Shown here: positions 41,614-50,582 of the stretch, piece after piece
How the letters are laid out: the number at the start of each line of letters is the position of its first letter
Numbering within the stretch: the stretch's first letter is position 1
From: Chryseobacterium sp.
GTDB lineage: Bacteria > Bacteroidota > Bacteroidia > Flavobacteriales > Weeksellaceae
DNA length: 64,000 nucleotides
Assembly: GCA_031286615.1 (NCBI GenBank)
Contig: JAITUA010000021.1
Coordinates: 1 to 64,000 of the forward strand
Direction: 5' to 3'
Notes under the pieces: generated by a model
Seen by the model: the letters and a program-made list of their open reading frames with translations, nothing else
Databases searched by the model: none
Told to the model about the DNA's origin: nothing
Program-made: the position numbers and the translations under genes

Positions 41614-42441
41614 ATGAATTTAAGATTTTCAATAGTGTTCCTGATGTTTTTTGCATTAGGATTTTCACAGGACCTTACTGTAATGAGTTTCAATATCAGG
41701 CTGAATGTTGAATCTGATAAAGACAATGCATGGCCGAAGAGAAAACAGGATGTTGCAGATTTATTGACCTATTATCATCCAGATTATTTCGGAGTACAGG
41801 AAGCGCTTCCGGAACAGATGAAAGATATTAAAATAGGATTAAAAAACTATGATTACATAGGAGTAGGAAGAGACGATGGTAAAGAAAAAGGAGAATTTTC
41901 AGCTATTTTCTATGATACCAACAAACTTGAAGCGGTAAAATCAGGAACTTTCTGGCTGTCTGAAACCCCGGAAAAGCCTTCAAAAGGCTGGGATGCTGCA
42001 CTAAACAGAATCTGTACTTACGCCATATTTAAAGATAAAAAATCAAAAAAAGAATTCCTTGCGATGAATCTTCATTTCGATCATGTAGGAAATGTAGCAA
42101 GAGTGAAATCTTCCGAGCTGATCCTGAAAAAGATCAAAGAACTGAATCCCAAAAACCTTCCGGTAACCCTGAGCGGTGATTTTAACCTGACAGATGATTC
42201 GGAACCGATTAAAATTCTTTCCCAGAATATGAAAGACACTTTTTATCATTCCGAAACGAAGCATTACGGGCCGGTAGGAACTTTCACAGGCTTCAATGTT
42301 AATGAGGTTCCGAAAGACAGAATTGATTACATTTTTACAAATGGCTTTAAAATAAAATCCCACAGACATATCAATGACAGAAGAGAAAATCTGTTGTATC
42401 CATCAGACCATTTCCCTGTGATTGTGAATTTGTCTCTATAA
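41614..42441 (+). CDS. Secreted endonuclease/exonuclease/phosphatase family protein
   Basis: The 275-residue protein has a short signal peptide (NLRFSIVFLMFFALGFSQ) and the EEP fold. Motifs are LTVMSFNIRLNVESD (Asn ligand about 25), FGVQEALPEQM (Glu about 57), LNLHFDHVGNVAR (about 152), LSGDFNLTDDSEP (about 190) and the final SDHFPVIVNLSL His-Asp pair. These enzymes cut phosphodiesters in sugars, lipids or nucleic acids; the substrate is not predictable. It is exported. It meets the convergent response-regulator gene with a 3-base gap and no room for a terminator. Confidence 0.9.
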   Translation: MNLRFSIVFLMFFALGFSQDLTVMSFNIRLNVESDKDNAWPKRKQDVADLLTYYHPDYFGVQEALPEQMKDIKIGLKNYDYIGVGRDDGKEKGEFSAIFYDTNKLEAVKSGTFWLSETPEKPSKGWDAALNRICTYAIFKDKKSKKEFLAMNLHFDHVGNVARVKSSELILKKIKELNPKNLPVTLSGDFNLTDDSEPIKILSQNMKDTFYHSETKHYGPVGTFTGFNVNEVPKDRIDYIFTNGFKIKSHRHINDRRENLLYPSDHFPVIVNLSL

Positions 42442-42444
42442 AAA

Positions 42445-43131
42445 TCAGTTGATTGGAAAATCAATTTCAAATCCAATTCCTCTCAGGGATTGGATTTTTA
42501 TTTGGGGATCATTATTGAAATACTTACGCAGTCTGCTGATGAATACATCAAGACTTCTTCCTGTAAAATAATCATTCGTTTCCCAAAGATTATCCAGAAT
42601 ATTGTCTCTGGTGATGATCGTCCTGTTATGCTTAAGAAGATATAATAAAAGTTCCTGTTCCCGTATGGTCAGGCGGTTGTTTCCGTTAGGATGAGATAAC
42701 AGAAGCTTGGTGGTGTCCAGTGAAAATGCTCCGATTTTTATTTGACTTTCCGTAGCGGCTGGAAGTGCTCTTTTCAGAATGTTTTTAATTCGTAAAACAA
42801 GTTCTTCAGGATCGCAGGGTTTGGCAATATAATCATCAGCACCTATTTTTAATCCAGTCAGACGATCTATTTTTTGGTTTTTAGCCGTTAAAAACAATAG
42901 CGGGAAATTACTTTTTTCCTTTAAAATCATTTTAGCCAGAGAAAAACCGTCGAGATTGGGCATCATTACATCCAGAATTCCCATTTGAAAAGAAAAATCA
43001 GATTGAAGTAATGGAACAATATCTTCCGGATTTTGAAACCAGCTGACTTCAAAATCTTCCAATTCAAGATAATGCTTCAGAATCATTCCGAAATCCGGAT
43101 CGTCTTCAGCCAGAAGAATTTTAGTTTTCAT
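42445..43131 (-). CDS. OmpR-family response regulator (system 2)
   Basis: The 228-residue regulator has its receiver Asp in MGILDVMMPNLDGFSLAK (about 52), Thr in LLFLTAKN and Lys in DDYIAKPCDPEEL, followed by a winged helix (RLTIREQELLLYLLKHN, RSLDVFISRLRKYF). The ATG at 43131 begins the receiver; codons further upstream lie in the kinase gene in another frame. It overlaps the kinase end by 11 bases. Likely operators are the TTAACC arrays at 44494-44510 and 44584-44611. Confidence 0.92.
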   Translation of the reverse strand: MKTKILLAEDDPDFGMILKHYLELEDFEVSWFQNPEDIVPLLQSDFSFQMGILDVMMPNLDGFSLAKMILKEKSNFPLLFLTAKNQKIDRLTGLKIGADDYIAKPCDPEELVLRIKNILKRALPAATESQIKIGAFSLDTTKLLLSHPNGNNRLTIREQELLLYLLKHNRTIITRDNILDNLWETNDYFTGRSLDVFISRLRKYFNNDPQIKIQSLRGIGFEIDFPIN

Positions 43132-44443
43132 AGGGAATTGATATTTTAAAGGTACTTCCTGCCTGAGATTTGCTGGAAACTTCCACTTTACCTCCGTACC
43201 TTGTAATGATTTTTTTAACGAAGTAAAGCCCCAGTCCAAGCCCTTTGCTGTTGTGGATGTTATTGTTCTGAATTCTGTAGAATTTTTCAAAAATATGATT
43301 TAACTCTTTTGCCTCCATGCCTTGCCCGTTGTCTGAAACTTCAATTTCCAGATGTTGAGAGCTGTTGTGAGTATTTATTTTAACAACAGATGCACCGTAT
43401 TTTACACTGTTTTCGCAAAGATTTTTAATGACGGTTTCCATCAGATTTTTATCAAAAGGAAGTTTTTGTGAGATGGTATTTTCAAGGTTAAAATCAATGT
43501 TCGGGTAAGTAACCGCAAGATCCTGAATGAAAAAATCCCAGTCTTCAGGTTGTATTTCAACCATATCATCCGGTATTTCATCCTTATGAAGCTGAACCAT
43601 CAGACTTTCAAGCCGGGAAATCTGGCGGTCAATAAGAGGCAGCGTTTCCGGGTTCCATTCTTTTTTTAATGCTTTGGAGGCTATTTTTAAAGTGGCAATC
43701 GGAGTTTTAAACTCATGTGAAATGTTATCCACAATGGTGTGGAGAACTTCTACCTGCTTCTGCTGCTGAATCAGGTTTCTGATCGTGAAAATATAGAGCA
43801 GAAGAACACCCGAAAGAAGTATAATACAACAAATAATCAATAGAGTAAGCTCTTTGAAAACAATACTTTTTATATTTTTAATCTCAAAATCTGTCTGGGT
43901 TTTAACCAGAAAAGTATTTCTTTTTTCAACCTGGCCATTATCCGTATCATCTCTTTTGGTTGTTGAGGTTTCCCAGCTTCCGTTACTGGCAATACGTGGA
44001 TTTTTAAGCTTATCCTGTGTCTCAAAAATAACAATAGGCTCAGTAATTACCTTTGCGCTGTCTGGCAGATGAACAATAGAAAGATACCGGATTCTTGCAG
44101 AAATTTCATACCCGTCTTTCTGGTAGCGGCTATCAATATAATGAATCAGCCTTTCTCTGGCCGATTTTCTGTTTTCTATGAAGTGATTTAGAAAATCCTT
44201 TCTGCTGATCTCCTTGTTGTGGTACTTGATAATGATTTCCTGAAGAGAGTCATCATTCCTTTCTTTCACCTCCTGAATGTCTTCAAGACTGTCTGTAAAA
44301 TGGGTAAGCCCGTCATTCACAGATCTGTAGATGTCTCTTTCTTTTACCTGATAGGTCTTGTACATAAAGTAAACCTGTATCCCCAGTAAAAGCAGGAACA
44401 GGGCAGCAAAAACCGAAATCAGAATTTTACTCTTGGCTATCAT
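43121..44443 (-). CDS. Sensor histidine kinase (system 2)
   Basis: The 440-residue inner-membrane kinase has membrane helices near 8-28 and 195-216 around a periplasmic sensor of about 165 residues. It then shows the H-box ISHEFKTPIATLKIASKAL (His about 241), N-box VIKNLCENSVKYG, G1 DNGQGM, F-box IFEKFYRI and G2 GLGLGLYFVKKI. A TATCTTTG box on the minus strand (44456-44449) lies only 6 bases before the ATG, so the message may be nearly leaderless or the true start may be a little downstream. It is a paralogue in layout of the system 1 kinase. Confidence 0.92.
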   Translation of the reverse strand: MIAKSKILISVFAALFLLLLGIQVYFMYKTYQVKERDIYRSVNDGLTHFTDSLEDIQEVKERNDDSLQEIIIKYHNKEISRKDFLNHFIENRKSARERLIHYIDSRYQKDGYEISARIRYLSIVHLPDSAKVITEPIVIFETQDKLKNPRIASNGSWETSTTKRDDTDNGQVEKRNTFLVKTQTDFEIKNIKSIVFKELTLLIICCIILLSGVLLLYIFTIRNLIQQQKQVEVLHTIVDNISHEFKTPIATLKIASKALKKEWNPETLPLIDRQISRLESLMVQLHKDEIPDDMVEIQPEDWDFFIQDLAVTYPNIDFNLENTISQKLPFDKNLMETVIKNLCENSVKYGASVVKINTHNSSQHLEIEVSDNGQGMEAKELNHIFEKFYRIQNNNIHNSKGLGLGLYFVKKIITRYGGKVEVSSKSQAGSTFKISIPYEN

Positions 44444-44493
44444 TGAAACAAAGATAAAACTTTACCATTTTTCCGGGAATTATTATTTTATTA

Positions 44494-44510
44494 TTAACCT
44501 TCCATTAACC
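44494..44510 (+). promoter_or_regulatory. Pair of TTAACC repeats near the system 2 kinase
   Basis: TTAACC starts at 44494 and 44505, an 11-base step, about 50 bases upstream of the system 2 kinase ATG. They could be a weaker autoregulatory site of the same regulator that binds 44584-44611. Confidence 0.45.
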
Positions 44511-44583
44511 AAGGGTTTAAATTTTAAACAATAAACCTTTGCTCATTAATCCTGCTCTGGGAATTTTAATGGCAGAAAATACA

Positions 44584-44611
44584 TTAACCCATCATTAACC
44601 CATCATTAACT
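44584..44611 (+). promoter_or_regulatory. Triple TTAAC(C/T) operator, probable site of system 2 regulator
   Basis: Units start at 44584, 44595 and 44606, each 11 bases apart (CATTAACCCAT repeated). The last starts 27 bases before the -7 box at 44633, the same distance as at system 1. This is the layout of an activator site replacing the -33 element. Confidence 0.65.
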
Positions 44612-44632
44612 CAAATTCTCCCTTTCAATACT

Positions 44633-44640
44633 GAATTTTG
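44633..44640 (+). promoter_or_regulatory. -7 promoter box of the barrel gene
   Basis: GAATTTTG differs from TAnnTTTG by its first base. No TTTG lies at the -33 distance, consistent with an activator-dependent promoter. Confidence 0.45.
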
Positions 44641-44685
44641 TAGCCATAAAACAGAACAGTGTTTTTGTTAGGATAAAAAATTGCC

Positions 44686-47055
44686 ATGTATAAAATTCTT
44701 TTTTTTCTGTGTTTTCCGGTTTTGATTCTCGCCCAGAAACAAAAACTTGAAGGAACAGTTACGAATACTGAAAATGGAAAGCTTTCGTCGGTAAAAGTTG
44801 AGCTGTATGATTCTCAAAATACATTAATTAGAGAATTAAAAACTGATGAAAACGGAAAATTTATACTGGAGGGAATAGCAGAACAGGAAGTAAAACTGGT
44901 AGTTAAAAACCAGGGATACTCTTTATTTGAGAAAAAACTTGACCTTACAAAACTTGATCCACTGAATATTATCCTTAAAAAAGAATCACTGGAAATAGAA
45001 GGAGTGGTAATGACGAAGCGCAAGCCTTTGGTGAAAAGAAAAGTAGACCGTCTGGAATTTAATGTTGAAAACAGTAATATTTCTTCACTCAATGCCTGGG
45101 AAATTCTGAAGAATACACCAAGTGTCACCGTAAACAATGATGTACTCGGGGTAAAGGGAAGTACTGCAATTTTGGTGACCATTAATGATAAAAAGATAAT
45201 GCTGACGGGGGATGAACTCAAAAATCTTCTGGAAAATACGCAGGGAGATGATGTGAAGTCGGTAGAAGTGATTACCAATCCGCCGGCAAAATATGAGGCT
45301 TCGGGAAGTGCAGTCCTGAATATTGTTCTGAAAAAGAATAAAATTGAAGGCTATCGCGGGATTCTTTCATCCAAATATGTACAGACACAATATGCGAAAG
45401 GTGTTTTTGGTCTTTCCCAATATTATAAAAAAGATAAACTTTCCGTTATGGGAAGCTATTATAGAGGGCTGGGAACGTACTACAGGGAAGGAACAGATTA
45501 TGTGAACTACCCGGAAAGTCAAACCCGATGGGTCAGTACGATGAACAGGAAGGATAAAAACTATAACCAGAATACCCTGAATTTTAATGTGGAATATGAA
45601 TTGGACAGCTTGACCAATGCAAGCCTCAACTATTCAGGGTATTTTTCTCCAAAATCCTTCGGAACCTACAACGTTCCTACACTAATTTATAATAATCAGG
45701 ATATCGTAGAATCTAATTATACCACGATCAATGATCACCGCTCACGTTCCATTAACAATTCTGTAAGTTTTCAAATAGACCGGAAACTGAATAAGAAAAG
45801 CAATCTTTCATGGATCAACTATTTTACCGGAAATAATGCCGATAAATACCAGAATGTAATCACCGATCTGAACTTTGCCGGCCAGCCTCCAAAAGAAGAT
45901 AATTTTCTTACCAAGAACAAAGCCGATGTTCAGCTGTATTCCACTCAATTCGATTATCAATGGAAAGATGATAAACTGGAGCTGGAATCCGGAGCAAAAT
46001 ATAGTTTTGTAAAGACCAACAGTAAACTTGATTTTTCTGATAACGAAAATGGAGTACTGCAATACCGTCCGGAAAAGAGCAGTATTTTTGACTATAAGGA
46101 GCATAATTTTGCCCTGTATTCTTCATTAGCCTATAATATTGGTAAATGGAATTTCAAAGGAGGGCTTCGCGCAGAAATGACAGACCTTGAAGGTGTAGTA
46201 TCTGAACCTTATGAATTGAATAAAAGCAATTACTGGAAATTTTTCCCCACTTTCTACGCACAATATACCACAGAAAATAAACAGGAATTCGGTTTCTCTT
46301 ATGGTAAAAGAATCAGCAGACCTTCCTATTCATGGTTGAATCCTGCAAAATCTTATTACAATCTCTTTTCGTACTATCAGGGAGACCCAAAGCTAAAGGC
46401 AACCATCACCCATAACCTCAATCTTACCTATTCCTGGAAAGACTGGAATCTGGATTTGTATTACCGGAAAGAAATCTATCCGTCTATGGAAATTTCATAT
46501 CAGGAACCAAGTACCAACAGTCTTATTTATTACTTTACCAATATTGAAAAAGGAGAAGCTTTCGGATTGAGCCTGTACAAAAATTTTCAGGTCAAACCAT
46601 GGTGGAATATCATTGTGTCTGAAAACTTTGAACACAACGAAAATTATTTCAAAGGAACAGACGGAATGCTGTATAAAAATAAAGTCTTGAACTGGGTTTC
46701 CAATATCTCAACAAGTTTTACCCTCGATAAAAGCAACGATTGGAAAATGGAAATGGGACACCGTTACTATTCTCCGGGAATACAGGGAACTTTCAGGATT
46801 TCTGCGGCCTGGTCAGCCTATTTTATAATGAACAAGAAATTCTTTAATAAAAAACTGGAGGCCAGTCTTATATTCACTGATATTTTCAGGACGACAGGTC
46901 AGAAAGTAAGCACAAAATATGCAAATCAGGATAATTATTTTCTTGATTATACAGATGCTCAGGGAATTTCGTTTTCATTGAAATTCAATTTTGGAAATCA
47001 GTCTGTAAAAAATGCCAAAACAATACAGAAGGCTTCGGAGCAAGACAGATTGTAG
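44686..47055 (+). CDS. Outer-membrane beta-barrel protein with CarboxypepD_reg domain
   Basis: The 789-residue protein has a signal peptide (MYKILFFLCFPVLILAQ), a carboxypeptidase-like regulatory domain (about 20-100, LEGTVTNTENGKLSSVKVEL), a plug-like region (about 115-210, INDKKIMLTGDELKNLLENT) and a large barrel that ends in an even-length aromatic strand pattern (ISFSLKFNFGNQ followed by a polar tail). This is the OMP_b-brl_3 or SusC-relative type lacking a clear TonB box. It probably transports or binds a ligand at the outer membrane. The divergent system 2 and the TTAACC array make it that system's likely target. Confidence 0.88.
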   Translation: MYKILFFLCFPVLILAQKQKLEGTVTNTENGKLSSVKVELYDSQNTLIRELKTDENGKFILEGIAEQEVKLVVKNQGYSLFEKKLDLTKLDPLNIILKKESLEIEGVVMTKRKPLVKRKVDRLEFNVENSNISSLNAWEILKNTPSVTVNNDVLGVKGSTAILVTINDKKIMLTGDELKNLLENTQGDDVKSVEVITNPPAKYEASGSAVLNIVLKKNKIEGYRGILSSKYVQTQYAKGVFGLSQYYKKDKLSVMGSYYRGLGTYYREGTDYVNYPESQTRWVSTMNRKDKNYNQNTLNFNVEYELDSLTNASLNYSGYFSPKSFGTYNVPTLIYNNQDIVESNYTTINDHRSRSINNSVSFQIDRKLNKKSNLSWINYFTGNNADKYQNVITDLNFAGQPPKEDNFLTKNKADVQLYSTQFDYQWKDDKLELESGAKYSFVKTNSKLDFSDNENGVLQYRPEKSSIFDYKEHNFALYSSLAYNIGKWNFKGGLRAEMTDLEGVVSEPYELNKSNYWKFFPTFYAQYTTENKQEFGFSYGKRISRPSYSWLNPAKSYYNLFSYYQGDPKLKATITHNLNLTYSWKDWNLDLYYRKEIYPSMEISYQEPSTNSLIYYFTNIEKGEAFGLSLYKNFQVKPWWNIIVSENFEHNENYFKGTDGMLYKNKVLNWVSNISTSFTLDKSNDWKMEMGHRYYSPGIQGTFRISAAWSAYFIMNKKFFNKKLEASLIFTDIFRTTGQKVSTKYANQDNYFLDYTDAQGISFSLKFNFGNQSVKNAKTIQKASEQDRL

Positions 47056-47130
47056 AATAATTCTACTATAAAACTACTTGTAATATCATATTATTACAAA
47101 AGAAATGATTCCTTGATGTTACATTTTCGC

Positions 47131-47138
47131 TATTTTTG
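47131..47138 (+). promoter_or_regulatory. -7 promoter box of the second M1 gene
   Basis: TATTTTTG is an exact TAnnTTTG match; a TTG lies 15 bases upstream. It overlaps an upstream in-frame TTG at 47136, so the ATG at 47163 is the real start. Confidence 0.5.
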
Positions 47139-47162
47139 ATACCTATCTTTAAAAAGGTCATT

Positions 47163-49028
47163 ATGAAGAAAATTTTTTCCGGAATGCTGATGGTCGTTTC
47201 CTTACTGCAATTGTCTGCACAGGAACTCTATATGCCGAGGAATATCAAAAAAGCGTATGAAAAAGGGACCCGTGATATCTCCGGAGCACCAGGTAAAAAC
47301 TATTGGCAGAATAAGGGAGCATATAATGTGGATGTGAAAGTGGATGCCAATACAAAAATGGTTTCCGGAAAAGAAACAATTGTCTATACAAACAACAGTC
47401 CGGATAGTCTGAATGAACTGGCTATACGATTTGTGAATAACCTTCATAAACCTCAGTCACCAAGATCAGGATTTGTGTCTAAGGATTTTCTATCTTCAGG
47501 ACTTAAGATTAAATCTTTCATTGTAAACGGTGAAAAATATGATGTCAACAGTGATGATTGGAGTACTGTTGAAAAAGTAAAATTAAAAACAGCTTTGAAA
47601 CCTAAATCAAAAGCTGAAGTAAAAATTGAATGGGAATATCCACTTTCAGTACAGAGTGGAAGAGAAGGGCAGATAGATCCGGAAACATTCTATGTTGCTT
47701 ATTCTTTTCCAAGAGTTTCCGTATATGATGATTATAACGGATGGGATATGCTTCCACATTCAGACAGACAGGAGTTTTACAATGACTTCAATGACTACAG
47801 CTTTGCCATCACTGCACCTAAAAATTTTGTAGTCTGGGCAACAGGAGATTTCCTGAACCCGGAAGCAGTACTTCAGCCGGAGTATTTAAAAAGATATAAA
47901 GCTTCATTAAAAAGCGATAAAGTAATGCATATTGCTACAGAGCAGGAAATGAAGTCCGGGAAAGTAACGAAACCCAATAAATGGAATGTCTGGAAATTTA
48001 AAGCCAGTCATATCACAGATTTCTGTTTTGCAATGAGTAATCATTATGTGTGGGATGCAGCAAGTGTTCAGTTGAAATCAAAAAGAGCAAGCGTTCAGGC
48101 AGGATATAAAAATGGAGCAAAAGATTTTGAGCATTATGTAGACTGGATGCGTTATAATCTTGATTGGTTCTCTAAAAACTGGCCGGGAGTAGAATATCCT
48201 TATAACGTAATGACCGCTATTCAAGGATTTGCTGATATGGAATATCCAATGATGATCAATGATACCAGTATTCCTGATGATCTTCAGGATGCAAGACTGA
48301 CGGCAGATCACGAAATTGCTCACACCTATTTCCCTTTTTATATGGGAATCAATGAGACGAGATATGCATTTATGGATGAAGGCTGGGCTACTACGCTGGA
48401 ATACCTTATAGGAATTGATGAAAATGGAGAAGCTGCAGCCAAAGAATTTTATAAAAACTTCCGGGTTAAAAGATGGATTAATGATCCGTCTGCAGAACAG
48501 GATCAACCGGTGATTACGATGAGTACGCAGGTGAGTGGTTCCGGATATGGGAACAATTCTTATGTAAAAGCTTCTTTGTCTTATCTGGCACTGAAAGATT
48601 ATTTAGGAGACGAACTCTTCAAAAAAGCATTACATCATTATATGGACAACTGGAATGGAAAACATCCGGTTCCATGGGATTATTTCAACTCTATGAATAC
48701 AGGGTCTGGAAAAAATCTGAACTGGTTCTTCCAAAATTGGTTTTATACAAATAATTATATTGATCTAAAAGTAACAGGTGCATCCCAGATTAATGATATG
48801 CTTACTGTAAACGTAGCCAATGTAGGTGGGTTTGCAATTCCCTTTGATGCATTAATAGCGTATGAAGACGGAACTACAGAGAAACTGCATTTCTCTCCTT
48901 CTGTCTGGGAAAAAGATCAGAAACTGACAGATCTGGTGATTCCCATTAAGAAGAAAGTAAAATCCGTAAAGCTGGATGGAGATCTGTTTATGGACTATAC
49001 TCCGGAAAATAATCAAAAAAACTTATAA
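47163..49028 (+). CDS. Secreted M1-family metallopeptidase, paralogue 2
   Basis: The 621-residue exported peptidase (signal MKKIFSGMLMVVSLLQLSAQ) shares its layout with the gene at 35773-37713, including GKNYWQNKGAYNVDVKVD against [18 protein letters not shown]. The zinc motif is DHEIAHTYFPF (His about 382 and 386) with the Glu ligand in FMDEGWATTLEYL (about 405); the substrate loop reads GFADMEYPMMIND. It likely trims N-terminal residues of periplasmic peptides, perhaps with a different preference from its paralogue. It is followed by a terminator shared with the convergent PAP2 gene. Confidence 0.9.
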   Translation: MKKIFSGMLMVVSLLQLSAQELYMPRNIKKAYEKGTRDISGAPGKNYWQNKGAYNVDVKVDANTKMVSGKETIVYTNNSPDSLNELAIRFVNNLHKPQSPRSGFVSKDFLSSGLKIKSFIVNGEKYDVNSDDWSTVEKVKLKTALKPKSKAEVKIEWEYPLSVQSGREGQIDPETFYVAYSFPRVSVYDDYNGWDMLPHSDRQEFYNDFNDYSFAITAPKNFVVWATGDFLNPEAVLQPEYLKRYKASLKSDKVMHIATEQEMKSGKVTKPNKWNVWKFKASHITDFCFAMSNHYVWDAASVQLKSKRASVQAGYKNGAKDFEHYVDWMRYNLDWFSKNWPGVEYPYNVMTAIQGFADMEYPMMINDTSIPDDLQDARLTADHEIAHTYFPFYMGINETRYAFMDEGWATTLEYLIGIDENGEAAAKEFYKNFRVKRWINDPSAEQDQPVITMSTQVSGSGYGNNSYVKASLSYLALKDYLGDELFKKALHHYMDNWNGKHPVPWDYFNSMNTGSGKNLNWFFQNWFYTNNYIDLKVTGASQINDMLTVNVANVGGFAIPFDALIAYEDGTTEKLHFSPSVWEKDQKLTDLVIPIKKKVKSVKLDGDLFMDYTPENNQKNL

Positions 49029-49032
49029 AATG

Positions 49033-49058
49033 AAAGCCTTCAGATTATGAAGGCTTTT
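49033..49058. terminator. Bidirectional terminator between the M1 and PAP2 genes
   Basis: AAAGCCTTCA (49033-49042) pairs with TGAAGGCTTT (49048-49057) between two convergent genes. Confidence 0.85.
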
Positions 49059-49063
49059 GTATT

Positions 49064-50476
49064 CTAAAAATAGGCAGTTAATCTTAAACCGACTGTAATA
49101 TAATTAATTTTTTCTTTAGCAATCAGGTTGTTAAGTTCCTGATCCAGCTCAGCACTTTCCTTGATCTCATCGCTGAAGTAATATCGGATCGTAGAGTTGA
49201 TCTGATTGTAATCCGTATAGAAAGTGAGCCCCAGTCCAGGATTGAACTTATAGGTCATCGCTGCTCCTGTATTCCAGCGGAAAGCAGGTTTAGGCTTATA
49301 TCGGGCTATCCGAAGTTCGTGGTTAGGAGCGTCTACATCGTCTCCTTTTACAAACACTTTTCCACTGGCAGTAGCAGCATATCCTCCGGTTAACTTTAAC
49401 GTGAGCTGCCATTTATCTGAGAATTCATGAGAAAAATAAGGTCCAATGCCTGCAGCCAGGAAGCCCATGGATTGTGTTTTGATTTCATGGTTGCCAAAAT
49501 CCTGCCCGTCATCAAAGTTTATTCTTTGAGATTTAATAGGAAAGCTGCTGAAGGTTAGATCTGCACCCACACCCCATCTTTTTGAAAAGAAATAAGCCCC
49601 TTCCAATCCGCCTTCAAAACCGATTTGCTTTTTGTCATCCAGTTCAGATTCCCGTAGAAAGTTGGTTGTACCTAATGCAGTCCCCATTTTCAGAGTAAGA
49701 AAAGACGGATAATCATTTCCTTGTATTCTTGATAAGATACTTAAATTATCTCCCTTATTCTTATAAATTTTATCAATAAAAAAATACCCGAGCTCTGTGG
49801 ATATAATTCCTATACCAGCGCCGGCTAGAATATCCGGAACCCAGTGTCTGTTATTTAAATTTCGGCCAAGTCCCGTAATAGCGGCAGAACCATATCCGGC
49901 AATACTGTAGGCAGGATTTACCATACCATATTCCTTATGTAAAAAACTTGCATTGGTAAAAGCCATTGCAGCATGCCCTGATGGAAACGAATTATTTTTG
50001 GAACCATCTGGCCGTTCAACTTTTGCTGTGTATTTAATAGAATTAACTAAAATAGCCATGATGGCTAAACTTGTTCCATAAGACAAGGTTGCCCGCCCAA
50101 TATTATTCCGGCCTTTTACACCTGCCAGTTTTAACCCGTAAACAGTGGCAGCCGGAGCATACTGAAGATAATCATCAAATTTGACCTTGAAGTTAGGAAG
50201 ATAGCGGTTTCTTACCTCGCGGATATTCTCTTTTTCTCCCCATGTTGCAGCAGCAGCAGTAAAAAGAACGGCAGGAGCCACAGATTTTTTTACCCATTCC
50301 TTTTTGAAAAACGGTGTTTTCTGCTGAAATACACAACCGGTGGAATTGATAAGCACAATATCTTCCATAAGATTTCGGGATCGGATCGTATCCTGTGTTT
50401 TAATTTGGATAGTATCTTGTGCTTTTATACAGTATAGATGCAATAGTATTCCTGATGCTAATACTAGTTTTTTCAT
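49064..50476 (-). CDS. PAP2 phosphatase fused to an outer-membrane beta-barrel
   Basis: The 470-residue exported protein (signal MKKLVLASGILLHLYCIKAQ, ATG at 50476) has a PAP2 acid-phosphatase domain. Its three motifs are KYTAKVERP (about 150), SFPSGHAAMAF (about 167) and GRNLNNRHWVPDILAGAGIG (about 208-227), which hold the His nucleophile and acid. After about residue 250 comes a barrel-like region of alternating strands ending in the aromatic YITVGLRLTAYF. Such a fusion could dephosphorylate lipids or lipid A at the outer membrane. The start excludes nine codons upstream that lack signal-peptide character. Confidence 0.87.
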   Translation of the reverse strand: MKKLVLASGILLHLYCIKAQDTIQIKTQDTIRSRNLMEDIVLINSTGCVFQQKTPFFKKEWVKKSVAPAVLFTAAAATWGEKENIREVRNRYLPNFKVKFDDYLQYAPAATVYGLKLAGVKGRNNIGRATLSYGTSLAIMAILVNSIKYTAKVERPDGSKNNSFPSGHAAMAFTNASFLHKEYGMVNPAYSIAGYGSAAITGLGRNLNNRHWVPDILAGAGIGIISTELGYFFIDKIYKNKGDNLSILSRIQGNDYPSFLTLKMGTALGTTNFLRESELDDKKQIGFEGGLEGAYFFSKRWGVGADLTFSSFPIKSQRINFDDGQDFGNHEIKTQSMGFLAAGIGPYFSHEFSDKWQLTLKLTGGYAATASGKVFVKGDDVDAPNHELRIARYKPKPAFRWNTGAAMTYKFNPGLGLTFYTDYNQINSTIRYYFSDEIKESAELDQELNNLIAKEKINYITVGLRLTAYF

Positions 50477-50511
50477 CGTAGTGGTGTGAAATTTAAGTCG
50501 CATAAAAATAT

Positions 50512-50543
50512 TAAAAAAATCTATCCCAAAAATTGAGATAGAC
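50512..50543 (-). terminator. Terminator of the M43 protease gene
   Basis: TCTATC and GATAGA form the outer stem with partial pairing inside; the A-run at 50512-50518 is the minus-strand T-run. A very similar TCTATCTC/GAGATAGA hairpin ends the LuxR-type regulator gene (52043-52071). Confidence 0.65.
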
Positions 50544-50582
50544 TATTTTAATGTTTTTATAATATTTCAACTATTTAGTTGA

